Positions 33,467 to 42,682 of a stretch of 47,616 nucleotides of DNA are shown piece by piece; within the stretch, counting starts at the first letter, position 1; the number at the start of each line of letters is the position of its first letter. Location: positions 1-47,616 of the forward strand of contig JAHYIV010000022.1 of the NCBI GenBank assembly GCA_019429465.1. Reading direction: 5' to 3'. The position numbers and the translations under genes are program-made. The stretch is from Desulfoarculaceae bacterium. GTDB lineage: Bacteria; Desulfobacterota; Desulfobulbia; Desulfobulbales; Desulfocapsaceae. The notes beneath the pieces are model-generated. The model saw nothing but the letters and a program-made list of their open reading frames with translations. It was not told where the DNA came from and ran no database searches.

Positions 33467-34720
33467 ATGCAACAAAAAAAGACAAAAAACGAGGAAAGGA
33501 TCGCCGGAGGCCCCTGCCTGGATTGCGGGATGGAGCACTCGCTCTCGGCCGGTGATGCCCGCAGCCATTGCCGGCAGCTCATGCAGTTTCTCGAAAATGA
33601 ACAGCGGATAGACCTCCTGGCTTCACCAGGACAGGCTGATCCACGACTGAGCACGGCCAGCCTTTTTGGCAAGTCCCGGGGCAAGATGTTCGGGATCATG
33701 GTCTGCCGGGCCGCCGACGGCAGTGAGCGCATACTGCGCGCCTTTTCCGGCCAGTACAACGGGCTCTGGGAGCTGCCGGGCTGGTCGCCGCCCCTCTTCG
33801 ATGTGGGAACATTCACCAGAATCTATGTTGACATTGAGCCGCGGATCAAGCAACTTGGCCGGGAACTCGAGCTCGCGGAACACGGTTCCAGCCAGTGGCG
33901 AGATCTGACGCAGCGGCGGAGGCAGATCTCCCGACAATGGATGCAAGAGATCCATGCCCTCTACCTCCTGCACAACTTTCGCGGTCAGCAGCGCCTCCTC
34001 TCTGACGTCTTTGGAGGCAGCGGCGGCATCCCCACCGGTACCGGTGACTGCTGTGCCCCCAAACTGTTAAACCAGGCGGTAAAAGAGAAACTGATTCCGC
34101 TCGGACTGGCGGAATTCTACTGGGGCCGGGAAAATGCATCCCAGACCCGCCAGCATAGCCGTTTTCACCCCTCCTGCGCCAGCAAATGCGTTCCCATCCT
34201 CGGTTTCATGCTCTGCGGTTTAGAAGCCGTTACAAAACAACATGGTATCTTATAAGCATTTTGTTACAGCACCTTATGCCGTTCCGGATCTCCAACTGAT
34301 CATATTGTATATGCTCTGCGGCTTAGAAGCCGTTACAAAACAACATGGTATCTTATAAGCATTTCGTTACGGCTCCTTATGCCGTTCCGGATCTCCAACT
34401 GATCATGTTGTATATGCTCTGCGGCCTCGACGAGCTGCAGGTTCAGTCAGGCTAACAGGATGAAAATTCTCTTTATCGATCCCCTGTTTCTGGTGATCAA
34501 CAAACCAAGCGGCCTCCTCTCTATCCCCGGCAGAGACTTAGGAATGCAGGACTGCACGGTCAACCGGACCCAAGGCGCTGCTCCCTGGCCGCATCAACCA
34601 GCCCGCCATGCACCGCCTCGACATGGACACCCGGCCTGATGGTTGTAGCCCGCGGCAGTGAGGCCCACCGCCATTTTTCCCTCCAGTTTGCCAATAACAA
34701 CAGAAAAGGCGCCTTGACAA
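33467..34720 (+). pseudogene. Decayed RluA-type pseudouridine synthase with N-terminal domain
   Basis: The first 247 codons (33467 to about 34207) encode the accessory domain found before some RluA-type synthases: DCGMEHSLSAGDARSHC, GKMFGIMVCRAADGSERIL, LWELPGWSPPLFD, CCAPKLLNQAVKEKLIPLGL, FYWGREN and CASKCVPILGFMLCGL. The frame then enters a 103-base tandem repeat and stops at 34255. After the repeat, LCGLDELQ resumes. An ATG at 34460 begins the catalytic domain: MKILFIDPLFLVINKPSGLL and SIPGRDLGMQDCTVNR. After a frameshift comes GRINQPAMHRLDMDT, the motif with the catalytic Asp. After another frameshift comes GLMVVARGSEAHRHFSLQFA, and homology ends near 34715. At least two frameshifts, the insertion and the missing C-terminus make it non-functional as a synthase. 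AACGAGGAATTC precedes the start. Confidence 0.85.
34208..34413. repeat. Two tandem 103-bp units containing type 1 repeat
   Basis: Units 34208-34310 and 34311-34413 differ at only a few positions. A third start, ATGCTCTGCGGC, follows at 34414 and is native coding sequence. Each unit begins with that 11-base stretch and then carries the type 1 ends AGAAGCCGTTACAAAACAAC and TTTCGTTACGGCTCCTTATG, followed by CCGTTCCGGATCTCCAACTG. The pattern fits a type 1 insertion that duplicated ATGCTCTGCGG, then tandem duplication of the whole unit. Confidence 0.85.
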
Positions 34721-35015
34721 AATCGCCGTTGTCTTTTTTCACTCAAATATGATAGCTATAGCAGCCTGAGCTGCAAACATTCCTTCATTCATCATCAATG
34801 CAGCCAGTGTCGACAATAACAGAGACGACAGAGGATCAAAAAATAATCCGGTAGACGTCAGCATCTGGCATAGCGGGAGCGGATGGATTTCCTCTCCTTA
34901 GTTAACGAAATCATTTCTTTTGATCACGGCGACATCGGACATACCTGCCACTCTGTTTGCTGGATCCTTTTGTTATTTTCTGAATCATCTACACAAAAAA
35001 GGAGTTTCCATAGTT
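34721..35015. other. Spacer before hybrid kinase
   Basis: No gene seen. It contains remnants without recognisable coding after the pseudogene and ends with the kinase binding site AAAGGAG near 35000. I see no convincing terminator or promoter. Confidence 0.4.
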
Positions 35016-38000
35016 ATGATCTCTTCCAGGCAGACCAAGGCACAATCCGTCACCAGCCAAGTTCCTTTTTTCTTGCGTTTTGGGGGAGGAGTTGTCTTGT
35101 TTTATATCCTGTTAAGCTGCGCTCAACTCGCCTTCTGCTCTGAAACAGAGACCATAAAAATCGGCGTGCTGGCCAAACAGGGAAGTGAACAGGCCCACAA
35201 TGTCTGGAGTACGACCGCGGAATATCTGACCGCCACTATCCCTCAATACTCCTTTGCAATAGTACCCATCGGCTTCGACCAGGTTCGGCAGGCGACAGCA
35301 GGCAAAAGCATCGACTTTCTCCTTACCAACAGTGGCAATTATGTGGAGCTCGAGTTCGATTACGGCATCAGCCGTATTGTAACATTGAAAAACAGTGTCA
35401 ACAACACGTCGGCAACACAATACGGCGGCGTGATCTTTACCCGGGCGAACCGGAAAGATATCAACACCTTACACGACCTTATCGGTAAATCTTTTTATGC
35501 GGTCGCCCCGGAATCCTTTGGAGGCTGGCTCACGGCCCTGCGGGAGATGCAATCTCTGGGAATCAATCCGAAAAAGGATTTCAAAGAGCTTCATTTTGGC
35601 GGCACCCATGATGCTGTGGTCATAGCGGTACTCGATGGGGCCACTGACGCCGGCACGGTACGGACAGACACCCTGGAGAGGATGGCTGCGGAAGGGAAGG
35701 TCGACCTCACTGCCCTGAAGGTTCTTAACGCCCAACCCCCCGAGGGAAATTTCAGTTATCTGCACAGCACCAGACTCTATCCAGAATGGCCTTTGGCCAA
35801 GCTTCAGCATACTTCGGAGAGCCTTGCTGAAAAGGTCGCCATCGCCTTGTTGAATATGCCTGCCGACTCTCCAGCAGCAAGGGATGCCCGCATCGACGGC
35901 TGGACCGTCCCCCTTGATTATCAGCCCGTTCATCAATTATACCAGGAGCTAGGCTTCGGACCTTATGCCCGCCATCTGGGCCAGATCCGCCTGACGGATC
36001 TTATTCATCAACACTGGAAGCTCCTTCTCTTCATAGCCAGCCTGTTTTGTCTTCTCTTTGGCATTACTCTTTTTACCATACTTCTCAACCGCAGACTTGT
36101 TGCCGCCCAGGATGAAATTTCCACTCAGTTGAAGAGGACACAGAAAGCGCAGGAAGCACAAAACGCTGCGGATTTAAGCTACCAGGAGATCTTTAACGGC
36201 ACCAACGATGCCATTATGGTCCATGATTCTGAGAGCGGAGCGATTGTCGACGTCAACCAGGCTATGTGTAATATGTACTTATATTCAAGAGAGGAAGCCA
36301 TTACCCTGAACATGGAAGGACTCAGCAGCGAAGCGAGTCCCTTCACTAAGAATGAGGCCACGAAGTGGCTGGTCAAGGCCAGAGACGCAGGGCCGCAAAA
36401 ATTTGAGTGGCAGGCCAGGCGGAAAAATGGCGAGCTCTTTTGGGTTGAGATCCACCTGAAAACAGCCGTCATTGGCCACCATGAACGTGTGCTGGCAGTC
36501 ATCCATGATATAAGCGAGCGCAAAGAACAGGAAAAAGAGCTGACCCTCTATCGCCAACACCTGGAACAACTTGTTGAAGACCGGACGGCCGAGATCAGTT
36601 CAAGTGAAAAAAAACTGGCTCGAGCCCAACGTATCGCCAATCTGGGGAGCTGGGAGTGGGACATCAGGAAAAACACTCTGTTTTGGGCCAAGGAGATGTA
36701 TCCAATCTTTGGCTTGACCAGAGATGACCTCCCCGTCAGTTATGATTTCTTCCTTGATCTCGTCCATCCTGCTGACAGACAAAGGGTTGACCAGACCTTT
36801 AATGATGCCGTAAGCAAGAGAACAAGGGTGAATCTTGACCATCGCCTTCTGCTTACTGACGGCAGCGAAAAGATGGTCAATGAACAGGCCGAAATTTTTT
36901 ACGGAGAAGATGGCATCCCGCTCAAAATGATCGGCACTATTCAGGATATTACCGAGCGCAAACTCCTGGAGCAGGAACACTCCCATCTTGTCAAGGCGGT
37001 AGAACAAACGGGAGACTCCATTATCATAACGGACAAGGCCGGCGATATCCTCTACGTTAATCCGGCCTTTGAGAGGATCACCGGCTACAGCAAGGATGAG
37101 GTCCTCGGCAAAAATCCACGGATCCTGAAAAGCGGCCGGCAGGATCCATCCTTTTACCAGGTGCTCTGGGATACCCTCAGCAGCGGGAGGGTCTGGGCCG
37201 GCCACTTAATCAATAAAAAGAAGAACGGGACCCTCTTTGAGGAAGCCGCCACCATCTTCCCCATCCTTGATGCGGACGGGAACATAAGCAGCTATGTCTC
37301 GGTCAAGCTTGACGTTACAGCTCGTGTTGAGTTGGAAAAACAACTTCGCCAGGCCCAGAAGCTTGAGGCAATCGGCACCCTGGCCGGCGGAATCGCCCAT
37401 GATTTCAACAACATTCTGACAGCCATCCTCGGTTATGGGCAAATAGTCCTGCAGGCACTCCCCGAGGGCAGTGCCCTTCGTAACAATCAACAAGAGGTCG
37501 TCCGGGCCAGCACACGAGCAGCTGATCTTGTCAAACAGATCCTCACCTTCAGCCGCCGAAGCGAGCTGCAACTCCAACCGCTTTCCATGCAGCTCGTCGT
37601 CAAAGAAGCACTCAAACTCCTGCGTGCCTCAATTCCCAGTACTATTGTCTTCAGGCAGGACATTGACCAAGACTGCGGCTCGGTCCTGGCCGACCCAACG
37701 CAGATACATCAGGTCGTCATGAATCTCTGCACCAATGCCTATCATGCCATGCGGGAGACAGGAGGGGTTTTAAGCGTTACCTTGAAAACGGTAGAGCTTG
37801 GCCCACATGATCCGCTGCAGAATATTCATCTATTGCCCGGTCCCCACGTCTGCCTTGAGGTGACCGACACCGGTCACGGAATGGAGGCAATGGTGGCAGA
37901 CCGAATTTTTGAACCCTATTTTACGACCAAAGAGACAGGTGAAGGGACGGGCCTGGGGCTTTCTCTGGTGCATGGTATTATCAAAGATATTGGCGGCACA

Positions 38001-38483
38001 ATAACGGTAACCAGCGAGGTGGGAGTGGGTTCGACTTTCCGTGTCCACCTGCCCCGGGTAGAGACAAAAGCCGGCACGGAGGAATCACCGGCCGCGGGAT
38101 CAATCCCGGTCGGGACCGAACACATCATGATTGTTGACGATGAGCAAACAATTCTTACCCTGGAGAAAATCCTATTGGAAAGTCTGGGCTACAGTGTAAG
38201 CAGCTTCAGTACCAGCACGGAGGCCCTGCAGGCATTTGAGGCCGCCCCGCAACACTTTGATCTGGTTCTCTCCGATGTGACCATGCCGCTGATGAACGGG
38301 ACTCAGCTAGCCAAGAAAATGCTTGTGGCGCGGCCGGATATGCCGATACTCTTCTGCACTGGATTCAGCGACCTATTGAACGAGCAAAAAGCGATGGCCC
38401 TGGGGGCCAAGGGGATTATCGGTAAGCCGATTCTCAGAGAAAACCTTGCCAGGACGATCAGGAAAATATTGGACGCGGGTTGA
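35016..38483 (+). CDS. Hybrid sensor histidine kinase with PhnD/TtrS-like sensor
   Basis: A 1155-residue membrane kinase. Domain order: signal or anchor (about 20-41); periplasmic PhnD-like solute-binding domain (about 46-320) with [82 protein letters not shown] and [11 protein letters not shown] membrane segment follows (335-357), then three PAS domains (about 385-500, 535-645, 655-770). The HisKA/HATPase core has His795 in [11 protein letters not shown] and GEGTGLGLS, and the C-terminal receiver has phosphoacceptor Asp1087 in [13 protein letters not shown]. The sensor layout resembles the tetrathionate sensor TtrS. The ligand is not known. The ATG at 35016 is 12 bases after AAAGGAG. No partner regulator is adjacent. 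Confidence 0.9.
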   Translation: MISSRQTKAQSVTSQVPFFLRFGGGVVLFYILLSCAQLAFCSETETIKIGVLAKQGSEQAHNVWSTTAEYLTATIPQYSFAIVPIGFDQVRQATAGKSIDFLLTNSGNYVELEFDYGISRIVTLKNSVNNTSATQYGGVIFTRANRKDINTLHDLIGKSFYAVAPESFGGWLTALREMQSLGINPKKDFKELHFGGTHDAVVIAVLDGATDAGTVRTDTLERMAAEGKVDLTALKVLNAQPPEGNFSYLHSTRLYPEWPLAKLQHTSESLAEKVAIALLNMPADSPAARDARIDGWTVPLDYQPVHQLYQELGFGPYARHLGQIRLTDLIHQHWKLLLFIASLFCLLFGITLFTILLNRRLVAAQDEISTQLKRTQKAQEAQNAADLSYQEIFNGTNDAIMVHDSESGAIVDVNQAMCNMYLYSREEAITLNMEGLSSEASPFTKNEATKWLVKARDAGPQKFEWQARRKNGELFWVEIHLKTAVIGHHERVLAVIHDISERKEQEKELTLYRQHLEQLVEDRTAEISSSEKKLARAQRIANLGSWEWDIRKNTLFWAKEMYPIFGLTRDDLPVSYDFFLDLVHPADRQRVDQTFNDAVSKRTRVNLDHRLLLTDGSEKMVNEQAEIFYGEDGIPLKMIGTIQDITERKLLEQEHSHLVKAVEQTGDSIIITDKAGDILYVNPAFERITGYSKDEVLGKNPRILKSGRQDPSFYQVLWDTLSSGRVWAGHLINKKKNGTLFEEAATIFPILDADGNISSYVSVKLDVTARVELEKQLRQAQKLEAIGTLAGGIAHDFNNILTAILGYGQIVLQALPEGSALRNNQQEVVRASTRAADLVKQILTFSRRSELQLQPLSMQLVVKEALKLLRASIPSTIVFRQDIDQDCGSVLADPTQIHQVVMNLCTNAYHAMRETGGVLSVTLKTVELGPHDPLQNIHLLPGPHVCLEVTDTGHGMEAMVADRIFEPYFTTKETGEGTGLGLSLVHGIIKDIGGTITVTSEVGVGSTFRVHLPRVETKAGTEESPAAGSIPVGTEHIMIVDDEQTILTLEKILLESLGYSVSSFSTSTEALQAFEAAPQHFDLVLSDVTMPLMNGTQLAKKMLVARPDMPILFCTGFSDLLNEQKAMALGAKGIIGKPILRENLARTIRKILDAG

Positions 38484-38522
38484 ACGAATAGTTGAATAAT
38501 CACGTTTTTTTTAAGACACCCT

Positions 38523-39458
38523 TCAGCCGTTGACGACCTTGACCCCTTCAAGTTTCCAGGCCTCTGTACCAACCGGCCTGGCCCAGATCCACTCTTCGGC
38601 GAATTTGACCGGATCGGTCATGCTGCCTGCCACCAGGGCGTCGTTCTGCTCATCTACCGTGTAATCAAGGAGATTGGCGGTAAAGAGCACCGTGACAAAA
38701 TCCTCGTTATCCTGGGTCCCCGCATCGACGATCTCAATCTTGCGCACGGAGATACTCTCCAGTTTATTGATGTGGCCCAGTTCTCGCATCTCGGCAAATT
38801 GCCGGTCATACCCGGCGGCAAGCTCCTCGCCCAGCAGATGGCGGTAGGAGGTTATATCACGTCGCATCCAGCCGGCCTGGACCTTGAAAAAGACATCGGA
38901 AGCCACCTCGATAAAATAATTGGGATCAAAACCGGAGTCTGACTGCCGGATCATGGCCAATCCTTCATCAAGGCTGCCCGGCAAGGCTGCAGCTGGCGGA
39001 GGTGGAACCGTCTCGCTCAACCCACCTGACTGCATACCGGGGAAAAATGAGCCCGAAGCCTGGGTTGACGGCTGGTATGCCTGATAGCCGCCAGTGGCAT
39101 GACGTTTCATAAAACGCCTGTAGAAGAAGAAACCAGCCCCACCCAGCAGAAGCAGGGGAAGAATCCCCATACCAGTGCCACCACCCATGCCAAACATGCT
39201 GCCAAACAGCATGCCGCCCAAGGCGCCGCCTAAAAGGCCGCCCGCCAGGCCGCTGCCAAGTCCTGATTTTTTGGGTGCCTGAGTGGTGGGAGTCGACTGA
39301 CTGGTGGCCGGTGCCTTCGGAGCCGGTGTGCGGCTGAAAGAACGACCTCCTGAACGGGACCGGGCATCGGCGTAATCAGCAGTAATCCCGGCCTCAATGA
39401 AGGTCAAGGCAAGCAACACCAGGAGAAACGGGGTAAGACGGGTCAAAAAGACAGACAT
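38523..39458 (-). CDS. Tim44-like domain membrane protein
   Basis: A 311-residue protein with an N-terminal signal (FLVLLALTFIEAGITADYADA), then a Ser/Pro/Thr-rich linker (RSGGRSFSRTP). A Gly-rich hydrophobic region follows (GLGSGLAGGLLGGALGGMLF... and ILPLLLLGGAGFFFYRRF, about 66-115), and a C-terminal Tim44-like domain (about 185-308, FIEVASDVFFKVQAGWMRRD... to TEAWKLEGVKVV). The bacterial family is common in the inner membrane but its role is unclear. GGAG precedes the ATG. It is convergent with the hybrid kinase gene. Confidence 0.86.
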   Translation of the reverse strand: MSVFLTRLTPFLLVLLALTFIEAGITADYADARSRSGGRSFSRTPAPKAPATSQSTPTTQAPKKSGLGSGLAGGLLGGALGGMLFGSMFGMGGGTGMGILPLLLLGGAGFFFYRRFMKRHATGGYQAYQPSTQASGSFFPGMQSGGLSETVPPPPAAALPGSLDEGLAMIRQSDSGFDPNYFIEVASDVFFKVQAGWMRRDITSYRHLLGEELAAGYDRQFAEMRELGHINKLESISVRKIEIVDAGTQDNEDFVTVLFTANLLDYTVDEQNDALVAGSMTDPVKFAEEWIWARPVGTEAWKLEGVKVVNG

Positions 39459-39647
39459 AAGAATACTCCAAGGGTTAACATATTTTTCTGAACTTCTTTT
39501 CCTCTTAGTATGGTATGAAGAGACTGTTTTATGTTAGAGAACAGTCATTCACCACCAAAAAATATCGAGCACAAAACTCAATTATCCTAGCAAGCCGGAC
39601 AGGGGTTGTCATCTCTTTTCGGCGCCACAATACTTCAGACCGCAACC

Positions 39648-41198
39648 ATGCTCCTCATCTACCCCCCCCTGGCCAAATCCTGCGAAGCCCCGGCAGGCAT
39701 TGCCCGATTGGCTGGAGCCCTGCGCGGCCATGGCCTCAACAACTGCACCCTGCTGGACGCCAACATTGAGGGGCAGCTCTATCTCCTGGCTCAACAGCCA
39801 CAGACAGATGACACCTGGACCAGACGGAGCTGGCGGGCCGTAAACGAAAATCTTGCCCGAATGCGCAGTCCCGAACTCTACACCAACACTGCTCGCTACC
39901 AACGGGCCGTGGCCGATCTCAATCGCGTCGTCGAACAGGTGGGGTTGAGGCGGCAGCTCAGCTTAAACCTGGCCAATTATCAGGATCCCACCGTTTCGCC
40001 GCTTAAAAGTGCTGACCTGCTGCGCTGCTCCGAAGAGCCAGAACGCAGCATCTTCTATTCCTGGTTTGTTGAACGGCTGACCCGAATCCTTGAGACCACC
40101 AACCCGCAGATGGTGGGCCTCTCCCTCAACTATCTGAGTCAGGCCCCCACCACCTTTGCCATGATCGGCTTTCTCAAAAGAATCGCACCTGGGCTGGCGA
40201 TCATCGCCGGTGGCGGTCTGATCACCTCCTGGCTGCGTAATCCGACCTGGAGCAATCCCTTTGGCGGGCTCATCGACCACCTGGTGGCAGGTCCCGGCGA
40301 GGAAGCCCTGCTGAAGCTTTCAGGAGTTGACGATACCGGCCGACACCAGACGCCCGATTTTCAGGATCTCCCCCGACAAGGCTATCTGGCACCGGGCTTC
40401 ATCCTGCCCTATGCCGCATCATCCGGCTGCTACTGGAACCGCTGCTCATTCTGCCCGGAGAAGGCAGAGGGAAATCCCTATCATTCCCTGACAGCCGACA
40501 GGGTCATGGCTGATATTGCCACCCTCTGCCAGAAGACAGACCCTAGCCTCATCCATTTTCTCGACAACGCCATTACTCCGGCCCTGATGCACAGGCTGAT
40601 CAAAACACCGCCAGGCGCACCCTGGTATGGCTTTGCCCGGGTCAGCCCTCTGCTCACTGACCCGGAATTCTGCCGCAGCCTGCGCCTCTCCGGCTGTGTC
40701 ATGCTCAAACTTGGCATCGAGTCAGGTGACCAGTCCGTGCTGGATGCCATGGACAAGGGCATTAATCTGCAGATGGTGGCCCGGACCCTGGCCGCGCTTG
40801 AACAGGCCGGCATTGCCACCTATGTCTATCTGCTCTTCGGCACCCCGTCAGAAGGGCTGCCCCAGGCCCGCAAGACCCTCGACTTTGCGGTGGCCCATCA
40901 GAGTGCCATCACCTTTCTCAATCTGGCCGTCTTTAATATGCCTGTGGCCAGCCCTGAGGCCCATGATCTGCAGGCCAAGGATTTCTATGAGGGCGACTTG
41001 GGTCTATACAGCGACTTTGTCCATCCGCAGGGCTGGGGCCGCAAGGAAATCCGTACCTTTCTCGATAAAGAGTTCAAGCGCCATCCGGCCATTAGTCCCA
41101 TCCTCCAGCGGGATCCCCCCATCTTCACCTCCAACCATGCGCCCTTTTTTGTATCGAGGGAGCCTGGAGAGAACAATAAACAGGAAAAAAATGAATAA
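39648..41198 (+). CDS. Radical SAM protein with B12-binding-like N-terminus
   Basis: A 516-residue protein starting MLLIYPPLAKSCEAPAGIARLAGAL, the usual opening of B12-binding radical SAM proteins. The N-terminal region has a Rossmann-like part (PQMVGLSLNYLSQAPTTFAMI, AIIAGGGLITSW) with no DxHxxG motif. The cluster motif is CYWNRCSFC, a Cx4Cx2C variant in ASSGCYWNRCSFCPEK. LKLGIESGDQSVLDAMDKGI is a typical barrel strand. The substrate is unknown. An in-frame TTG at 39606 is a weaker start. Its 3' end overlaps the start of the flavoprotein gene by eight bases. Confidence 0.85.
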   Translation: MLLIYPPLAKSCEAPAGIARLAGALRGHGLNNCTLLDANIEGQLYLLAQQPQTDDTWTRRSWRAVNENLARMRSPELYTNTARYQRAVADLNRVVEQVGLRRQLSLNLANYQDPTVSPLKSADLLRCSEEPERSIFYSWFVERLTRILETTNPQMVGLSLNYLSQAPTTFAMIGFLKRIAPGLAIIAGGGLITSWLRNPTWSNPFGGLIDHLVAGPGEEALLKLSGVDDTGRHQTPDFQDLPRQGYLAPGFILPYAASSGCYWNRCSFCPEKAEGNPYHSLTADRVMADIATLCQKTDPSLIHFLDNAITPALMHRLIKTPPGAPWYGFARVSPLLTDPEFCRSLRLSGCVMLKLGIESGDQSVLDAMDKGINLQMVARTLAALEQAGIATYVYLLFGTPSEGLPQARKTLDFAVAHQSAITFLNLAVFNMPVASPEAHDLQAKDFYEGDLGLYSDFVHPQGWGRKEIRTFLDKEFKRHPAISPILQRDPPIFTSNHAPFFVSREPGENNKQEKNE

Positions 41199-42450
41199 AC
41201 GAAAAGTGATCGTCATTGGTGGCGGCGCAGCAGGGATGATGGCAGCCGGACAGGCCGCCGCAGGCGGCGCCGAGGTCCTTCTCCTCGAGAAGATGAAACG
41301 TCCAGGCCGCAAGATCTGCATCACCGGCAAGGGCCGCTGCAACATCACCAACAGCGCCGAGATGAAAGAGTTCATCGACCACTTTGGCCGCAATGGCCGC
41401 TTCCTGCGTCAGGCCTTCTCCCGCTTTTTTGCCCCGGAGCTGATGGCCTTTCTTGAGCAGCAGGGACTAACACTGGTCAGTGAGCGAGGAGGAAGGGTCT
41501 TCCCGGCCAGCGGCAAGGCCCCGGACGTGGTCAAGGTCCTGCAGCAGTGGCTGGGGAAATGCGGCGTCCAGATCAAGACCGAGGCCAGGGTTGAGCTCCT
41601 GCTGACCACCAATGGAGCCGTCAGCGGCGTGCTGTGCAATGATGAGACGCTGGGCTGTGATGGTGTCATCCTGGCCACCGGCGGCGCCTCCTACGGGGCA
41701 ACCGGCTCTACCGGGGACGGCTATCGCCTGGCCGAATCGGTCGGCCACACCATCGTCCCCATCCGGCCCGCACTGGTCCCCCTGGAGATTGGCGGCAACC
41801 TGACCGCAAAGATGGACGGTCTTGATCTGCGCAACATCAATGTCCGGCTGATTGTCAATGGCAAACGAGGGAGGCAGGCCTTTGGCGAGATGAGCTTCAC
41901 CAAATTCGGGGTCACCGGCCCGGTAATCCTGACCCTGAGTGGCGAGGTGGTGGACGGCCTGCGGAGAGGAGACAAGATGGCCCTCTCCATCGACCTGAAA
42001 CCGGCACTCGATGAGCAGAAGCTGGACGCCCGCCTGCTCCGCGACCTCGAGGCCCGCGGCAAGGAGCAGATGCACAGCGTCCTGCGCGGCCTGCTTCCCC
42101 GCGAGATGATCCCGGTCTGTCTCAGACTCACGGAGATCCCAGAAGACCGCCTGGGCGGCCAGGTCACCGCCCAGGAACGCAAACGGCTCAAGGCCTGGCT
42201 CAAGGATTTCCGCCTGGAGGTCAGCGGTCATCGCCCCTTTACCGAGGCCATTATTACCGCGGGCGGGGTGGATCTGCAGGAGGTGGATCCGCGAAGCATG
42301 GAATCCCTCAAGGCCCGGGGACTCTATCTGGCGGGTGAGGTTCTCGATATTCAGGGCGATACCGGCGGCTACAACCTGCAGGCAGCCTTTTCAACCGGCT
42401 GGCTGGCCGGACGTGCCGCTGCCCTTGGTTCTGCACCTGCACCCAAGTAA
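41191..42450 (+). CDS. BaiN/HI0933-type FAD-dependent flavoprotein
   Basis: A 419-residue FAD-dependent oxidoreductase of the HI0933/BaiN family. The Rossmann motif VIVIGGGAAGMMAAGQAA is followed by RPGRKICITGKGRCNITN, a hallmark of the family. ATGGASYGATGSTGDGY and the C-terminal GLYLAGEVLDIQGDTGGYNLQAAFSTG complete the FAD site. Substrates are mostly unknown. The start at 41191 follows CAGGAAAAAA and overlaps the radical SAM gene by eight bases. The open frame continues upstream to 40627, but that part is out-of-frame radical SAM sequence. Its TAA lies in a 6-base direct repeat that flanks the element at 42451-42605. Confidence 0.92.
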   Translation: MNKRKVIVIGGGAAGMMAAGQAAAGGAEVLLLEKMKRPGRKICITGKGRCNITNSAEMKEFIDHFGRNGRFLRQAFSRFFAPELMAFLEQQGLTLVSERGGRVFPASGKAPDVVKVLQQWLGKCGVQIKTEARVELLLTTNGAVSGVLCNDETLGCDGVILATGGASYGATGSTGDGYRLAESVGHTIVPIRPALVPLEIGGNLTAKMDGLDLRNINVRLIVNGKRGRQAFGEMSFTKFGVTGPVILTLSGEVVDGLRRGDKMALSIDLKPALDEQKLDARLLRDLEARGKEQMHSVLRGLLPREMIPVCLRLTEIPEDRLGGQVTAQERKRLKAWLKDFRLEVSGHRPFTEAIITAGGVDLQEVDPRSMESLKARGLYLAGEVLDIQGDTGGYNLQAAFSTGWLAGRAAALGSAPAPK

Positions 42451-42611
42451 GATGGTTTCGTAAAAACTCAATTTCTGGGATGGCTAAGTAAAAAGCGTCA
42501 AATGCGAGGCGCGCAAATTTCGAGGAATGAGGCGTACTTGAGTACGCCGCAGTGACGAGATAATTTGCAGCAACGAAGCAGTTGGCGACTTTTTACGACG
42601 CCATCAAGTAA
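42445..42611. repeat. MITE-like repeat, type 3, with target duplication
   Basis: The element at 42451-42605 (155 bp) begins GATGGTTTCGTAAAAA and ends TTTTTACGACGCCATC, whose reverse complement is GATGGCGTCGTAAAAA: 16-base inverted termini with three mismatches. AAGTAA is present on both sides (42445-42450 and 42606-42611). The interior has the perfect dyad GGCGTACTTGAGTACGCC and GCAACGAAGCAGTTGGCGAC. It starts immediately after the stop codon of the flavoprotein gene. Confidence 0.82.
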
Positions 42612-42682
42612 ACATTGGCCGGCAGAATCAACCTTTCCTGCCGGAGTCTGGGACGAATGAATAGGTCCCGACAGGGGTGACA

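Noticed and set aside
34560-34742. Minus-strand 60-codon ORFs near the pseudogene
   Set aside because: They are antisense to the decayed catalytic domain, which explains the sequence better.
38484-38522. T-run after the hybrid kinase as a terminator
   Set aside because: TTTTTTTT is present but no stable stem precedes it.
40627-41190. N-terminal extension of the flavoprotein frame
   Set aside because: Lies in the coding sequence of the radical SAM gene in another frame; the Rossmann motif begins right after the ATG at 41191.
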